A DNA stretch of 64,000 nucleotides from Schistosoma mansoni (GCF_000237925.1 NC_031495.1:29084679-29148678), one strand, 5' to 3'. Counted from the stretch's first letter, positions 22,803 to 33,350 are shown. Made by a program: numbers and translations. Notes: generated from the letters alone by a model not told the origin.

Positions 22803-23066
22803 ATGGACGTGAAGAGTGCCGAATTTATTCAACATCCTAAATCTGCTTCAGTGTTCTCACTATGCTGTCCTGAATGTAAATTTTCTGCTACATCAACATT
22901 CGACCTCCGGAAGCATGTAATGAGTGTTCATTTGGATCCTTCAGGAGTTCATTTTTTTGAGCTACAAATCTTCACCTGTTCTGTTTGTGGTGTTTCATCA
23001 ACTAATCATGTTCAAATAAAGGATCACATTACAGTTCACTTGAGAGAGCGTAAGGGGGATGAACAA
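22803..23066 (+). CDS. Zinc-finger gene exon 1
   Basis: 88 codons from ATG 22803 to CAA|GTTAGT. It carries two C2H2 fingers, at about residues 22-43 and 58-78. The ORF remains open to 23210 without splicing, so an unspliced short form is possible. Confidence 0.65.
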
Positions 23067-25007
23067 GTTAGTTACACACCTAAAACTTGTAAAAACGTGG
23101 TTTTATTTTCCAGAATGAGGGATTTCGTTGTTTCAAAAAATAACAAACTAAATTCATGCTCACAGAAGTGGGTCTTATGTAGAACATGTTCTATTTATAA
23201 TTTATTGTAGCCGAAATTGTAAATCTGTAGGTATGCGGTAACTCGTTGTGCCCCACTTTAACTCGACTTTGTCTTAGTGGTTTATAAAAAGGTTCATTAA
23301 GTAATGAAACTAGGTCAGTATTAAGAAAAGATGAAAAGAAATGTGAAACGATTGGACTTAGCTTTGGCACAATAGAAAACGGTATTCTGCTTATCCTGTT
23401 ATAAAGCGAAGTGACGTGAAACGTCGCGTATCTGTACACTGTAGTCATAAGTTTAGGGTTATACGAATTTATGTCTGACCATTGGATTTTCATTGGTTTG
23501 TTGGTACCTTGTAGTTTTAGTTAAATAGTTTGAGAGTCCTAATGAGTAAATCGTACTTTTATTGACATCTCTCGTTGGTCTGATTTACATGATAAACAGA
23601 CTCTTAAATTACTTGTATAACATCCAGTGTTGGATTTTAATAGCTGAAGATATTTTCTTATCGGTAACGATGCTTTCTGTGGCTGTCGCATAATTTCAGC
23701 AGGACTAGATAATCTATAAAAAGAACATTCACTTCACCTTTAGAACAAACTAATGATACTATTTTTAAAGCTAATAAGTTTTAAGGACGGGTTTTTAAAA
23801 CTGGAAATTTGACTAAATAAGGTGAGCCAACTTAAAGTTTAAGCAAAAAAACATTATACAAAACCTGATTAACAGCTCTACGTAAAATGCACCTTATTGC
23901 AGTAGAGCAACAACATTTCTGAATATTGACAACGAATAATACACGCCATTCGATATGATAAATTAAGTTCGTACTTCATTTGTGTAAGTTTGTTAGAGAA
24001 TGAGAAGTCACAGTTTTTTATTATATTTGAAGTAGCGGTTCCTCATTCTCTTTTTTTCGTCTTTTTAATTGCTTCAAGTCTGCGGTCATGGCTCAGCGTA
24101 TTGTACTAGGTTCATGTGACGACGATGACTTCCACTGTTCCAGTGAGTCAGATTACGAAGGTGAGGAAGTTCAGTTTAATACATCTCCAGAAAAAAAAGA
24201 ACGCAGTTCGAAAAGTGCACCCTCTATTGGTAGTAATGACAAATTATGCTCTAGTTTGACGTGTGGTATGCCTTCCGTCACTCAGACCAACCTTATTTCT
24301 TCAGATTCTAACCAAACATCGACTGTTTCTCTAAAACCTAGTCGACATGTTCCGGGCAAACAACCTCGTGTAGTTTGGCAAGATTGGTCGAAGCTGATTA
24401 CACGATCTGATAAGAAGTTTATATGTTTAGTGTGTAGGCGATTTATATATAGTGGTCGTACTGAAGTAGTTTTTCATGCAGTCACAAGGCATTTACTTTC
24501 AGTAAGTTGATTAATTTTTATACAAATTACCACACATTTAAATGCACTCTGGTAAACAATCCTAGTTTAGTGTGAATTTTCATGATCCAGATTCTTTAAA
24601 TCGACTTCCCAGACTTCTTAGGACGAACAAACCAACTAAGACCTTTTTTCGTGACAAATATCCTTCTTTACTTTCTAGCTAATTGAATATACTATCTACG
24701 CAGATAAATAATCGCACAATAGTTTGTTTTCAATTACTTTTAATGACTCAATTTTTCCTGTTAAACCAACCTTTTTATACTTTGCTGATTTCCTCGTCGT
24801 TCACGTCTTCTTGAAATGCAACAACTGCTGTTGAAGTTTTAACCAACTAACTATCGATAAGAACAGTTACCACAAAAAACGATAGGGAATGCATTGTTTA
24901 CTGCTATGGAATATCTATAATGTGAAAATTTCGTACATTTTTGTTCGGGATAGCGTTACTCTTTATTTTCATGTTATTTTGATAAACCGGGTAATTAGAC
25001 CTTGAAT

Positions 25008-25057
<50 letters not shown>

Positions 25058-26407
25058 CTCAGCTTTCTAAATTGATATATAGAACATTAGATGATCGGAA
25101 ACATAGTCTGCGTTTTTCTTCCAACGAATAAATGGTGTTTTTAATTTTTTCTTCTGAACAGCATAAACTGAGTTATATATATTAAATATATAGGAATACT
25201 TCATTTTATTACTTCCGTCCTTATACTTATTCGTGTGTTATCAAAAAGTTAGACTAGATTCAGTCTTCTAGAATTAGGTTTAAAATTGGATAATTCGCGA
25301 GTGAATAGTATTTGACCAATTAAAGAAATAGGAAACCCATTGATTATCCGACATTACCGAATTTTGATTTAAGATGAAAAATTTCAGTTATTGTTTAATT
25401 GTTCGTATTTCCTTCAGTATATTTTGCATATCTGGTTTTATTTACCGCTTATTTGACAGGGGGAAATCGAACATGATTTAACACAGTATGGACGACTGAC
25501 AGAATATGTGAAAAGACAAATAGGCCGATACTTTTCTGATGGTATGCGTATACGTTCTGGTGTTCACTACAAAGATGCTAAACGTGTAGAAGCTGCTCTA
25601 TTCCGTTCTATTGAACTACATCTTCGCTACCAGCCAATATCTGCCGGTGAAAACGGTCCGGAAAAGCGGACGAAATTTATTTGTTCTGGTTGCGGTACTA
25701 GTTTTACTGAACCACAGGTACGTTTTTATTACAGTGATATTAATTCCTGTTTATATATTTATCTTTAAAAAATGGTTTAAAATAGTTTTTTTCATTAACT
25801 ACACTGTTGCCATTCGTATTTCCTTGTATTACAGGTAGCTTATGCACATGTCAACGATGAACTGCGTGCTTTTCTCCCGGAGTTTATGCGTGCTCGTTCT
25901 TGCCCTTGGTCATTAAGTACACGAGAAGAATGGGTGTGGACTGTTCCAGATTTACCAATCAAATCTTTGCCTCTTAAATCATCTACTGCAGTTAATAGTA
26001 GCACTGAGTCTGATAACCATAGTATTAATACTTCTGAATCTCATACTCCCACAATTCTTAATGATCGCGTTCATAAAACAGAGCAACCAGATCATAGTTC
26101 ATCACAAACTCTTAGAGCCGGTGTTATAACTACTACTCCTGCTGCGACTGTTATTGTTAATAATTGTATCAGTAATAATAACAACAGCAGTCGAATAAAC
26201 AGTAGTGAATGTATCACTATACCTACAATTTCACCTTGTTCATTGACTACTGTATCTGGGTTCCTCCCAGTCCCAATTATGTCTATTCATCCTGGTTCTA
26301 CTCTTAGTTTTACCAGTCCAACATTAGAATTTACTCCGCGAACCATACAACCTAGTCAATCCATCATACCTATTAGTTGTATACTTACTACTAAACCATT
26401 ATCTTGA
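22803..26407 (+). CDS. Multi-exon C2H2-like zinc-finger protein
   Basis: My exon model is 22803-23066, 24079-24501, 25460-25717 and 25835-26407, all joined in phase 0 with GT-AG sites (GTTAGT, GTAAGT and GTACGT donors), giving about 505 residues. Exon 1 has two C2H2 fingers: CPEC..HVMSVH and CSVC..HITVH, each with 12 residues between Cys and His. Exon 2 is acidic and Ser-rich, then has a CLVC..HAVTRH finger-like motif. Exon 3 has CSGC. Exon 4 has HVNDELRAFLPEF and a long Ser/Thr/Asn-rich tail. I do not recognise a named orthologue. Exon 2 could instead be the first exon of a separate gene starting at ATG 24088, since its acceptor lies just 9 nt upstream. Confidence 0.7.
23067..24078 (+). other. 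Intron of zinc-finger gene (or intergenic)
   Basis: AT-rich, no coding sequence or repeat recognised. It ends in a pyrimidine-rich tract (TTCTCTTTTTTTCGTC, then CTTTTTAATTGCTTCAAG) before 24079. Confidence 0.5.
24079..24501 (+). CDS. Zinc-finger gene exon 2
   Basis: 141 codons, in frame with exon 1 and with ATG 24088. It holds an acidic start (DDDDFHC..SDYEGEE) and a finger-like motif ending at HAVTRHLLS. Donor TCA|GTAAGT. Confidence 0.7.
24502..25459 (+). other. Intron of zinc-finger gene with TA microsatellite
   Basis: It contains a TA dinucleotide run at 25012-25056. Nothing else recognised. Confidence 0.6.
25012..25056. repeat. (TA)n microsatellite, 45 bp
   Basis: Uninterrupted AT/TA dinucleotides within an intron. 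Confidence 0.97.
25460..25717 (+). CDS. Zinc-finger gene exon 3
   Basis: 86 codons after TTTGACAG, phase 0, ending CAG|GTACGT. It reads GEIEHDLTQYGRLTEYVKRQ and later FICSGCGTSFTEPQ. Confidence 0.75.
25835..26407 (+). CDS. Zinc-finger gene last exon
   Basis: 190 codons plus TGA. It starts VAYAHVNDELRAFLPEFMRA, then SREEW-like STREEWVWTVPDLP, followed by a disordered Ser/Thr/Asn/Pro-rich tail. The short intron 25718-25834 is 117 nt. Confidence 0.75.
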   Translation, partial: VAYAHVNDELRAFLPEFMRARSCPWSLSTREEWVWTVPDLPIKSLPLKSSTAVNSSTESDNHSINTSESHTPTILNDRVHKTEQPDHSSSQTLRAGVITTTPAATVIVNNCISNNNNSSRINSSECITIPTISPCSLTTVSGFLPVPIMSIHPGSTLSFTSPTLEFTPRTIQPSQSIIPISCILTTKPLS

Positions 26408-26908
26408 ATATAAATAATATCTACAAGCATTTATTTTATGATCTGCATGCATGTTAGCTATTTATCTAAATACCAACTTGGTAGAAATTTCATTGCATAA
26501 AGCCAAAGTGAACGGACTCCATAATATGGATTATTTGCTTTTTCTTTTTCTGCATTTTATTCATTTAATTGATGAAACACTAGTATTTCTATTCTGTTTT
26601 ATATTTCGGTTTCTTATCTTTCAGTAAAACAACCAAACCACATAATCACTTGTGTATTGTACATTTTATTTTTATCACTTATTTATTTTCATGCCAGTCA
26701 TGACAACGAAACTAATAGTGTCGGTGAAACACTTCTGTAACTTAAAGGAATTATTTTGCCTTTTTTTATCTTCTTAATTTAACGTAGCTTGGATAATTAG
26801 ATTTGCACAACGGGTCTTTTGTGTGTGACCTTACGTTTTGTTCTCAGAAAATGATTTCTAGTTGGCTTCTTTTTGTATAATTTTTTATTGACTAGCTGTC
26901 ATACGGTA

Positions 26909-27006
26909 AACCAAGAAGCAATAAACAAAATGAAAGGGAGTGATTTTATCGAAATTTAACCAAGAAGCAATAAACAAAATGAAAGGGAGTGATTTTATCG
27001 AAATTT
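26909..27006. repeat. Perfect 49 bp tandem duplication
   Basis: Two identical units, 26909-26957 and 26958-27006, each containing GCAATAAACAAAATG. Confidence 0.95.
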
Positions 27007-27048
27007 ATTCAACAAACCTTTGATACTAGCGGTTATTGTGATCGGTTG

Positions 27049-27049
27049 T

Positions 27050-27074
<25 letters not shown>
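27049..27074. repeat. (TA)n microsatellite
   Basis: 26 bp of TA dinucleotides. Confidence 0.95.
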
Positions 27075-27081
<7 letters not shown>

Positions 27082-27144
27082 TGTAATCAAACGAACGCAG
27101 CCTTTTTTAATTGCCCTGTTTAAATGTGTAGAATTACCAAATGT

Positions 27145-27335
27145 TGAAAGGCTCGTTGCAGCACAGATTGGTCAGTGCTAGCGTCTCAGACCGTGAAGGT
27201 GAGTTACCCTAGTTTCAATCCCACCGAAATCGTCAGTTCCCTCAATATCACACCTACCTCTTATTGACAAGTGATATCTCGCATAAAACCTAGGTCTAGG
27301 GTTTCTTTCCAACTGTTACCAACTAACTAACATTG
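27145..27335 (+). repeat. tRNA-related SINE candidate
   Basis: An A-box-like TTGGTCAGTGCTAGCG at about 27168 and a B-box-like GTTTCAATCCC at 27212-27222 have tRNA-like spacing. They are followed by about 100 bp of unique body and an ACCAACTAACTAAC tail. It is not a tRNA gene because no acceptor stem can be formed. Confidence 0.55.
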
Positions 27336-27885
27336 AAACCTAAGGCATGAAATATTCCATCAGGACCTGGTATTAGTTATTTCTCAATACTCAATCAATA
27401 TAAGGAATTAGCAGTTACTCAAAGTTTTCCCAAACAGGAGTTTTGTTGCCGCTCATCTTTGATTTTGTCGTACAATTCAAGCGTTAAGCAAAGCATTTTA
27501 AAGTTATCATGACTTATCAATCACGCTGGTTATCCTAACTACTTTTTGCAAGTTTAATACATTTGACTTTTAATCATCAGACAACTGAGATGTTAGTGCT
27601 CATTTTCTTGTTTGAATTGTCAAGGAATATTCATTTTGTTAGCTTTATCTCCATTTTAATAATTCCTTACAGTCATACTATTAAACATTTCTAGATGCTA
27701 TTGACATTTATGTTTCTTTATTTTGAAATTTTCAGATGAGTAAACAGGCTTAATGATTTTTGCTGTTTATTTACTCCCTGTTATAAGAATGAAATTAAGA
27801 TACACTAATACTTTGTATTTTAAAACGTTTGAGTTATAGATAGTGACTACGTCAATAAATGAATTCATGTGACGTGTTCAAATGT
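27336..27885. other. Intergenic, nothing recognised
   Basis: AT-rich sequence between the tRNA-like repeat and copy C. Confidence 0.4.
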
Positions 27886-27897
27886 GCTTACGATGGT

Positions 27898-27926
27898 CAG
27901 TCAGTCAGTCAGTCAGTCAGTCACAA
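27898..27926 (-). repeat. (TGAC)n tail of copy C
   Basis: Seven 4-nt repeats (GTCA on the plus strand) at the element's 3' end. Copies A and B have shorter versions. Confidence 0.93.
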
Positions 27927-28139
27927 CGTAGAACTTCGTACGTACGTACATCAGTTCGAGTTGTCATACCACATTAGCACAGAGATGCAGTTGTCGATTC
28001 AAATCCCATAGTGGTAGAAGTAGTAGGAGTATAATCAGAAATCCAAAAGATTAGGGTTTGAAGAAATTATTGAAAGAGTATAGTACAGTGAAATAAATTT
28101 GGAAAGAGAAAAAGATAAAGACATGAGGAATTCAGAAGA

Positions 28140-31100
28140 TTATAATTTGGTAGAACACAAAGAGTGGATGCACCTTCGCCATTGCAAACGATTTTGAGCC
28201 ATGTCATTCAAGGTCTCTAACCATCGGTTGCTGTCATCACGCGAATCCCAACCAGGTAGTCTACACCTACCAACATGACCCAGTCCACTTGTCAGTGACT
28301 TCATTGATTTGTGCCACGTTTTGGTCTGGCCGCCCCTAGCTTTCTTCCAACCTACTCCTACACCATGAAACATTGCACGTCGGGGCAGTCGGTGGTTGGG
28401 CATACGTAACACATGTCCCAGCCATCTCAACTGATGAAGTTTCACTACTTCATCAATCGATTTGCCATCCCTACCTAGTACTCGTTTCCTAACAACTGCA
28501 TTACTTACCCGGTGGTCCCAGGATATACGAGCAATGCTTCGAAGACACCTATGATCGAACACTAGTAGCCTACGAATATCCTCTACTCTTATCGGCCATG
28601 TTTCACTGCCATAAAGTAGGACGGAGCGAACTGCTGCACAGTAAACCCGTCCTTTTGTTGCTAGACGGATATCTCGCCTACGCCATAAATGACGCAAGTT
28701 GGCGAAAGCTAGACGAGCCTTCTGTATCCGTGCTGAGATTTCGTCACACACCAGACCACAAGGGCTGATGAGACTCCCAAGATAAGTGAAGTGGTCTACA
28801 CGCTCAACTACTTCACTCCCTATCATTAGTTCAGGTGTCGATGCAACCCAATCCTGAAGTAACATTTTGCACTTCGAGGGAGAGAATCGCATCCCGAACA
28901 TGCCTGCATAGTTGCTTATAGTGGTCAGAAGACTCTGCATGTTGTCAGCGTCTTCACCGAGTAAAACTATGTCGTCGGCGTATTCTAAGTCAACAAGTGA
29001 GCCTCCTGGTAAAAGTTCAACTCCTGGAGGTTTAGCTGATGAAAGTGCTATCTCTAAAAGTATGTCAACGACAAAGTTAAACAAGAATGGGGAGAGTGGA
29101 CAGCCCTGACGAACGCCACTTGTGGTAATCAGTTCTGATGACAGTTCGCCATAGGCTATAACTCGACCAGTTGTGTTCGAGTAGAGAGCCTTTATGAGGT
29201 TAATGTACTTCTTTGGTACTCCTTTCAGTGACAAACACTGCCATAGAACCTCACGATCAACGGAGTGAAATGCCGCCTTAAGGTTAAGAAATACTACTAT
29301 TGTGGGACGTCTGAATTTGTGTCTATGTTCTAGGACCTGACGTAGAGTGAATATCTGGTCTATGCAACCACGTCCAAGTCGAAAACCAGCCTGGTTTTCT
29401 CTAGTCTGCTCTTCACGAGCTTTGGTTAGGCGACCTAGTATTATTGAAGCTAATATTTTAGACACTATATTAGTCAAACTGATCCCTCTGTGATTGTCAC
29501 AGGAGGACTTTTGTCCTTTCTTATAGACTGGCACAATCAGTGATTGGGACCAGTCAGATGGAATTACGTCCAGTTCCCAGATTCTACCTAAGACCTCAGT
29601 CAATCTCGCTGCTAGTACTGGACCACCATCCTTAAAAATCTCAGGGGTAAATCTGTCAGGGCCTGCTGCTCTCCCTCGCTTCAGATTTCCTATAGCTATT
29701 TCAACCTCGTAGAGAGTTGGAGGACTTACATCAATTCGCCATTCAGGACGACTGGGGATCGTGGGTAATTGAAGTGTGGCTGAAGGCCAGTTGAACTGAT
29801 CCCTAAAGTGTTCTGCCCATCGATCCAACCTCCTGGATTGAGAATGAATTATATGCCCATCTTTATCTGAGATGGTTTCACTGATATTCGGGTTCCTAAT
29901 ACCGGTTTCTTTAACGAGTCTGAATAGCTGCCTACTGTTACCTATTGCCGCTGCCTTTTCCATCTCTCTTGCTTTCGCTACCCACCACTGTTCACGATCA
30001 TTACGTAGACTTCTTATAAGCCTGCGCTTAAGTTGACTCCGCTCTTCGTTATGCTCAGAGCCAGGTGGGATGAGTTTACGAGCATCTATCAGTGCGGTAG
30101 ATGCTGCCGAGATCCATTGTTTCTCCCTAACGTTATGGTTTACCTTATTAGCGGATATCACTGCTGATTCCACAGCTTTTCGGATGTCATTCCACGCTGC
30201 CTCGGGGTGGACACAACTTACATGGCTGCCTAACTGTTTTTCTAGTTGTTCCTGAAATATATTCTTAGCTTGCCTATCATTAAGTAGAACCCTTAGAGGC
30301 TTCCCTGCAGTGTCTTTCCTACGACCAGTAAGACGCAGACAGATACGAGCTCGCACTAGAGCATGATCTGAATCTAAACATGTGCCCCAGAATGAGCGAC
30401 AGTCTTCTATCGAGCCCCTCCATCGATGGCTGATAGCGATGTGATCTAATTGGGTCCAACGTTGGGACGAATTCGGGGGTCGCCATGTCAAAAGATGTTT
30501 TTCCTTATGCTTAAAGTTAGTATTTGCAAGAAATAGGCGGTTATCTGAGCATAGCTGCAACAGACGGTCGCCATTATCTGTTCTTTTCGCCATGACACCA
30601 TAAGATCCACCCAGGTGTCTTTCCCTTTCACTTAGTTTACCTACTTGAGCATTAAAGTCACCTGCTACTATTACTACATCAGAGCGTCTAGCTTCTCGGA
30701 GAAGGTCAGAAAGTTTCCTGTAGAACTCATCTTTTATATCGTCTGAGCTGCAGTCAGTGGGAGAGTAGGCAGAGACGACGAAGAGGCAACGACGAGTTTC
30801 CCTATCTTTCCGGGTCCTTACTGATCCGTTTAGTCGGACAGCGCATAGACGACTGTCTACTGGGATCCAGTCTAAAAGAGCTAGTTCTGCCCTAGGACTT
30901 AATGCTATACCTACTCCAGCGAGGCCACGGGAAGTAGCATCAGGGCTTCCAGATACACGAAGCGTGTATCGAGATGAAACTTTATTTTGATTAGGTGAGG
31001 TCAAATGAATGACACTACTCGGATCTTGTATGCGCGTTTCGGAGACGCAGCACACATCGATGGTGTAAGATTCTAGAGTCCTAGCTAAGGAAGCCTGTTG

Positions 31101-31514
31101 TCCTATTTGGCACAATGTTCGGACATTAAAAGTTCCTACATGTAGTTTAGAGCGTGGTTTCAGGAGACCAGGAATAACGTTCTGTGTACTCGAATCGTTT
31201 GCCCTAGCGGTGCGATGTGATAAAAGGACGTGGGAAGGGTTAGTCGTGGAGATAACAGAGTTATTAGGTGTAGGAAGGATTTGAAAGCGACCAACTTGGT
31301 CTCGTGTGCAGTTAAGGGTATGAGGGCTAGTATCACTTCCCGGCTGCCCACACCGTGGAAGGGTATTTCTTGAGGGACCTGAAAAAGAAGTTGGATTAGT
31401 GTTGGTCTTAACGACCTGGGAGCGTGACCGCAGTGCCCAAGGGACAACTGCTTGAGGCCGGTCACGCACGGCCTTTTTGTGGGGGATTTTTGACGTGTTA
31501 GCTCCGTTCTTCAA
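28140..31514 (-). CDS. Endonuclease-reverse transcriptase ORF of copy C
   Basis: An uninterrupted 1124-codon ORF. The N-terminal third is an AP-type endonuclease: LHVGTFNVRTLCQIGQQ, CVSETRIQ (catalytic Glu), VIVAGDFNAQVG (Asp/Asn), WTQLDHIAISHRW and SDHALV (Asp-His). The RT follows: AAGPDRFTPEIFKDGG, RGISLTNIVSKIL, QAGFRLGRGC, GVRQGCPLSPFLF and YADD at residues 845-848. Motif A, however, is VFLNLKAAFHSVD. The position that should be the metal-binding Asp is Asn744, and the second Asp is His750. The C-terminal domain has SETWPIRVED, WLGHVLRMPNHRLPRRAMF and a GRCRLPGWD stretch. The protein would cut target DNA in principle, but should not polymerise. Confidence 0.93.
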   Translation of the reverse strand: MKNGANTSKIPHKKAVRDRPQAVVPWALRSRSQVVKTNTNPTSFSGPSRNTLPRCGQPGSDTSPHTLNCTRDQVGRFQILPTPNNSVISTTNPSHVLLSHRTARANDSSTQNVIPGLLKPRSKLHVGTFNVRTLCQIGQQASLARTLESYTIDVCCVSETRIQDPSSVIHLTSPNQNKVSSRYTLRVSGSPDATSRGLAGVGIALSPRAELALLDWIPVDSRLCAVRLNGSVRTRKDRETRRCLFVVSAYSPTDCSSDDIKDEFYRKLSDLLREARRSDVVIVAGDFNAQVGKLSERERHLGGSYGVMAKRTDNGDRLLQLCSDNRLFLANTNFKHKEKHLLTWRPPNSSQRWTQLDHIAISHRWRGSIEDCRSFWGTCLDSDHALVRARICLRLTGRRKDTAGKPLRVLLNDRQAKNIFQEQLEKQLGSHVSCVHPEAAWNDIRKAVESAVISANKVNHNVREKQWISAASTALIDARKLIPPGSEHNEERSQLKRRLIRSLRNDREQWWVAKAREMEKAAAIGNSRQLFRLVKETGIRNPNISETISDKDGHIIHSQSRRLDRWAEHFRDQFNWPSATLQLPTIPSRPEWRIDVSPPTLYEVEIAIGNLKRGRAAGPDRFTPEIFKDGGPVLAARLTEVLGRIWELDVIPSDWSQSLIVPVYKKGQKSSCDNHRGISLTNIVSKILASIILGRLTKAREEQTRENQAGFRLGRGCIDQIFTLRQVLEHRHKFRRPTIVVFLNLKAAFHSVDREVLWQCLSLKGVPKKYINLIKALYSNTTGRVIAYGELSSELITTSGVRQGCPLSPFLFNFVVDILLEIALSSAKPPGVELLPGGSLVDLEYADDIVLLGEDADNMQSLLTTISNYAGMFGMRFSPSKCKMLLQDWVASTPELMIGSEVVERVDHFTYLGSLISPCGLVCDEISARIQKARLAFANLRHLWRRRDIRLATKGRVYCAAVRSVLLYGSETWPIRVEDIRRLLVFDHRCLRSIARISWDHRVSNAVVRKRVLGRDGKSIDEVVKLHQLRWLGHVLRMPNHRLPRRAMFHGVGVGWKKARGGQTKTWHKSMKSLTSGLGHVGRCRLPGWDSRDDSNRWLETLNDMAQNRLQWRRCIHSLCSTKL

Positions 31515-31705
31515 AAGTCCTTACCGCCGGAGACGGAAATCCGTGGGATAAGGCGAGGTGTGCGTTTTTAGGATCGACCTTTTCTAACCCCACCCCTCCT
31601 TGTGGGAAGGCAGCATCGCTGTCATGCTGGTTGTCTGAAGGAAACACCTTACTGCTTTCACACCTCTGTACAGTCAGCAGTACGACTTCGCCTTCGGACC
31701 TTGGG

Positions 31706-31852
31706 ATTGCTGCTTTTAGTCTCACCGCTCTTCAACCGACCTGTCTGGCATGGTAGGACCTTGAGGAACGATTGTTCCAGCCAGCATAGCTCGATTGGAT
31801 CATCACGATAGGCAAGCCCGACCACCACGTCAAGGTAGCAGCAACGGTCGGG
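31706..31852 (-). ncRNA. HDV-like self-cleaving ribozyme at 5' end of copy C
   Basis: On the minus strand the element starts CCCGACC (31852-31846). P1 pairs this with GGTCGGG at 31823-31817 (7 bp). P2 pairs GTTGCTGCT (31845-31837) with AGCAGCAAT (31714-31706), 9 bp. P3 is ACC (31836-31834) with GGT (31826-31824) around a 7-nt loop. The strand before P2' reads GACTAAA, with C31719 in the place of the catalytic cytosine. Order, stem lengths and abutting strands match the HDV double pseudoknot. P4 would be a long stem in 31816-31722 (for example CAATCGA with TCGGTTG). P1.1 is not obvious. Predicted cleavage is at the element's first base. Confidence 0.75.
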
Positions 31853-31864
31853 GCTTACGATGGT

Positions 31865-33165
31865 ATTTGAAACAAATAATAAAGGACCGTTTTTATAATG
31901 TGATAAGATTATTCAAACTGTAGATAAAAAGATTGTAACAAATCTACAAACAGAAAACTGGGGATATTGTCTTAATTTATTTATGGATTTTGAAGAAGAT
32001 AGATAAATAACGTAGTTCATAGTACTGATGCATTTCTTAATGTTTGCTGGAACAAAGTGCACAATGTTATTAAATAAATTTTACTTATTAAGAGAATAGA
32101 CAGGAAGCGGCTTTATTGATCCTCAGCATCTTAGGCCGTCGATTAATGACTAAGAAGCTTGCGTATTTCAGATTATAGCTTTTTATTCTACATAACCTAA
32201 ATAATGTTATTGCATAGTTTATCCTTTTGTCCAACCAGCGTAGGTCATTCAGTCATTTTACAGTCGTAATCTTACGTAGGCCAAAATATTTCCAAAGGTT
32301 GACACTTTGTTGAATAGAAGTACAAGTGTTATGTTCTGATATTCGCTCTACTTAGACATAATTTGCTGGATGAATTTATCTTATCATCCATCTAGTTTGT
32401 TCAATTAAAACGCAGTCGTACACATGATTTTATTTGTATCATAAATATGTATAATTCGACTGGTAAGCTTAGGTAAGACTTGTCTTTTGTATTTTACGAA
32501 GCAGTCTGGAATAAATTTTATGCTCTCAAAATGAGTCTATCATTTGTTATTGAAATTAATCAATGTTAAACATTAGAGTTTCATTGACTAGTTTATGACT
32601 TTTGGTTAAATAGTCTAACCTTAAAGTCTTTTTATTAACGAAATGATAAAATGGAGAATATTAGTGCTAGCAATTTTCCTTTTGTAAACATAAACTGTGG
32701 TTGTTCTTAGTAATGGCAATAAAGTTTGTTTGAATTACTTCTTAACGAAATAAATCATTTGATTACTACAGTTAAAGAAATCTTCAACTATTTTTCCATA
32801 AGTATACATGTCCTGTAACAATAATGAAGTGCAAAATTACTTTTTGCTAATAAAATTGTTTATTATTACGAGGATTATAGTCAACAATGAGTGAATAGCT
32901 ATGTCATAGTTCGATTCTAATGCGGCAGTTTTTAGATTATGTTAATATAGAATGTTTCCAAGGCAAAATAGAAAACACTTAATTGGAATTATTGTTTCTC
33001 TGTTTAGGTAGATGCGTAGAGTTAGCAAATTTAAATATACACTCACTGTGAATCGAAATATCATACGAAACTATTCTAACTATTTTCTTTTACCCTGAGG
33101 GCTTATCTGCAAAGTGACGAAAGTTTGGTGTTCGGAAGGGTACATTCGTATTTGGTTTTTCGACT
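31865..33165. other. Intergenic, nothing recognised
   Basis: AT-rich DNA right of copy C with no supported gene, RNA or repeat. Confidence 0.4.
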
Positions 33166-33169
33166 GAGT

Positions 33170-33350
33170 TCATCAACAAGCGTAGGCTAAGTATATTCAC
33201 CCACAACCCCTGGCGCATCAAACTCAAGAGCTTCGAGTCTGGCAGTGAGTACCTAACAATTATATCACGATGTCGGTACTTGTGAGAAAGTCCCATATTA
33301 GGTCGACACAGTGGTCCCTATTTTCTAATGGTGCTCTAGCCAAGATTAAT
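33170..33350 (+). repeat. Decayed hammerhead SINE (SM-alpha type)
   Basis: It aligns by eye with the unit at 38 kb. There is a B-box-like GAGCTTCGAGTCTGG (33226-33240), then GTGAGAAAGTCCCATATTAG in the place of the hammerhead core, then GGTGCTCTAGCCAAGATTAA like its tail. The conserved CTGATGA and GAAA are lost, so no ribozyme is expected. Confidence 0.5.

Larger units (their letters stand above)
26408..27140 (+). other. 3' flank of zinc-finger gene
   Basis: No coding sequence. It holds a 49 bp tandem duplication that includes AATAAA and a TA microsatellite at 27049-27074. The AATAAA motifs at about 26920 and 26969 are candidate poly(A) signals. Confidence 0.5.
27898..31852 (-). mobile_element. 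RTE family 1, copy C, full length
   Basis: A complete 3955 bp element with a perfect 12 bp target-site duplication, GCTTACGATGGT, at 27886-27897 and 31853-31864. Read on the minus strand it has a 5' HDV-like ribozyme fold (31852-31706), a 5' UTR, one intact ORF (31514-28140), a 3' UTR, and a tail of seven TGAC repeats next to the TSD. The perfect TSD, the open ORF and the clean tail suggest a recent insertion. It lies between the zinc-finger gene and unassigned DNA. It serves as the reference for interpreting copies A, B and D. Confidence 0.95.

Noticed and set aside
27168-27222. True tRNA gene
   Set aside because: A and B boxes are present but no acceptor, D, anticodon and T stems can be drawn together; it is SINE-like.
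27897-27926. (GTCA)n as an independent microsatellite or CRISPR-like array
   Set aside because: It is the tandem tail of retrotransposon copy C, adjacent to its TSD.
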